Assembly (NCBI GenBank): GCA_937920455.1
Contig: CALETX010000387.1
Span: 1 to 6,412 of the forward strand
Direction: 5' to 3'
Length of the DNA: 6,412 nucleotides
DNA from: an uncultured bacterium
Lineage (GTDB): Bacteria > Verrucomicrobiota > Kiritimatiellia > UBA8416 > CALETX01
Below are positions 6,296 to 6,412 of the stretch, piece by piece. The notes below the pieces were generated by a model. It was not told where the DNA came from, made no database searches, and worked only from the letters and a program-made list of their open reading frames with translations. Position 1 is the stretch's first letter. Each line of letters opens with the position of its first letter. A program made the position numbers and the translations under genes.

Positions 6296-6412
6296 GGACG
6301 CGGTCTCCCTTTTCGTAGCCTTGAACTCCCTGAGGAATAATCAGGAGTCCGTCTGCTTCTGTAATGGCTCGAATATCGGCCGAACCGTTGAAACGCACCG
6401 GCGCTGCTGAGC
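6267..6412 (-). CDS. moeA: Molybdopterin molybdenumtransferase (MoeA) C-terminal end, partial
   Basis: The last 47 codons of a gene that enters from the right edge; its start lies outside the window. The reading frame has its first full codon at 6410-6408 and its TGA stop at 6269-6267. It encodes PVRFNGSADIRAI, then TEADGLLIIPQGVQGYEKGD, then RVRVRLL and a short RQED end. This matches the C-terminal domain IV of MoeA, where a GS.(D/H)(I/L) motif is followed by ADGL..(I/L)P.G......G..V.V.L(L). MoeA inserts molybdate into adenylated molybdopterin, the product of the MogA reaction encoded two genes downstream. The gene overlaps the moaA start by 29 bases in another frame. A MoeA-like paralogue cannot be excluded from so short a piece. 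Confidence 0.8.
   Translation of the reverse strand, partial: SAAPVRFNGSADIRAITEADGLLIIPQGVQGYEKGDRVRVRLLRQED

Overview
The window holds two tightly packed, convergent gene clusters on an ordinary bacterial chromosome segment. It contains no mobile element, RNA gene or CRISPR array that I can see, and coding sequence fills almost all of it.

Plus strand, 39-2505: a three-gene ABC transporter operon of the MCE/Mla type. It encodes a MlaE-like permease, a MlaF-like ATPase and a MlaD-like substrate-binding protein with one membrane anchor. Both internal junctions are 4-base ATGA stop/start overlaps. Such systems move lipids between the inner and outer membranes, which points to a diderm bacterium. 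The MlaD-like protein carries three copies of a short motif spaced exactly 35 residues apart.

Minus strand, 6412-2527 (read right to left): a molybdenum cofactor (Moco) operon followed by guaB. It begins with the last 47 codons of a moeA-like gene that runs off the window edge. That gene overlaps the GTG start of an unusually short moaA by 29 bases. moaC follows 2 bases after moaA, then a MOSC-MogA fusion gene overlapping moaC by 4 bases. After a 90-base gap comes guaB (IMP dehydrogenase). MoaA and MoaC turn GTP into cyclic pyranopterin monophosphate, the MogA domain adenylates molybdopterin, and MoeA inserts molybdate. GuaB performs the committed step towards GMP and hence GTP, the MoaA substrate. 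MPT synthase (MoaD/MoaE) and its sulfurylase are not in the window.

The two clusters meet tail to tail with only 21 bases between the mlaD and guaB stop codons. The organism cannot be named from this sequence. A diderm of moderate G+C is likely. The style of the GuaB and MCE proteins reminded me of the PVC group (Lentisphaerota/Kiritimatiellota), but that is a weak impression.

The most unusual items are the internally shortened MoaA with extra C-terminal cysteines, the MOSC-MogA fusion, the moaC ribosome binding site written inside the codons for the Gly-Gly tail of MoaA, and the 35-residue repeat in the MCE protein. No wholly new system is evident.
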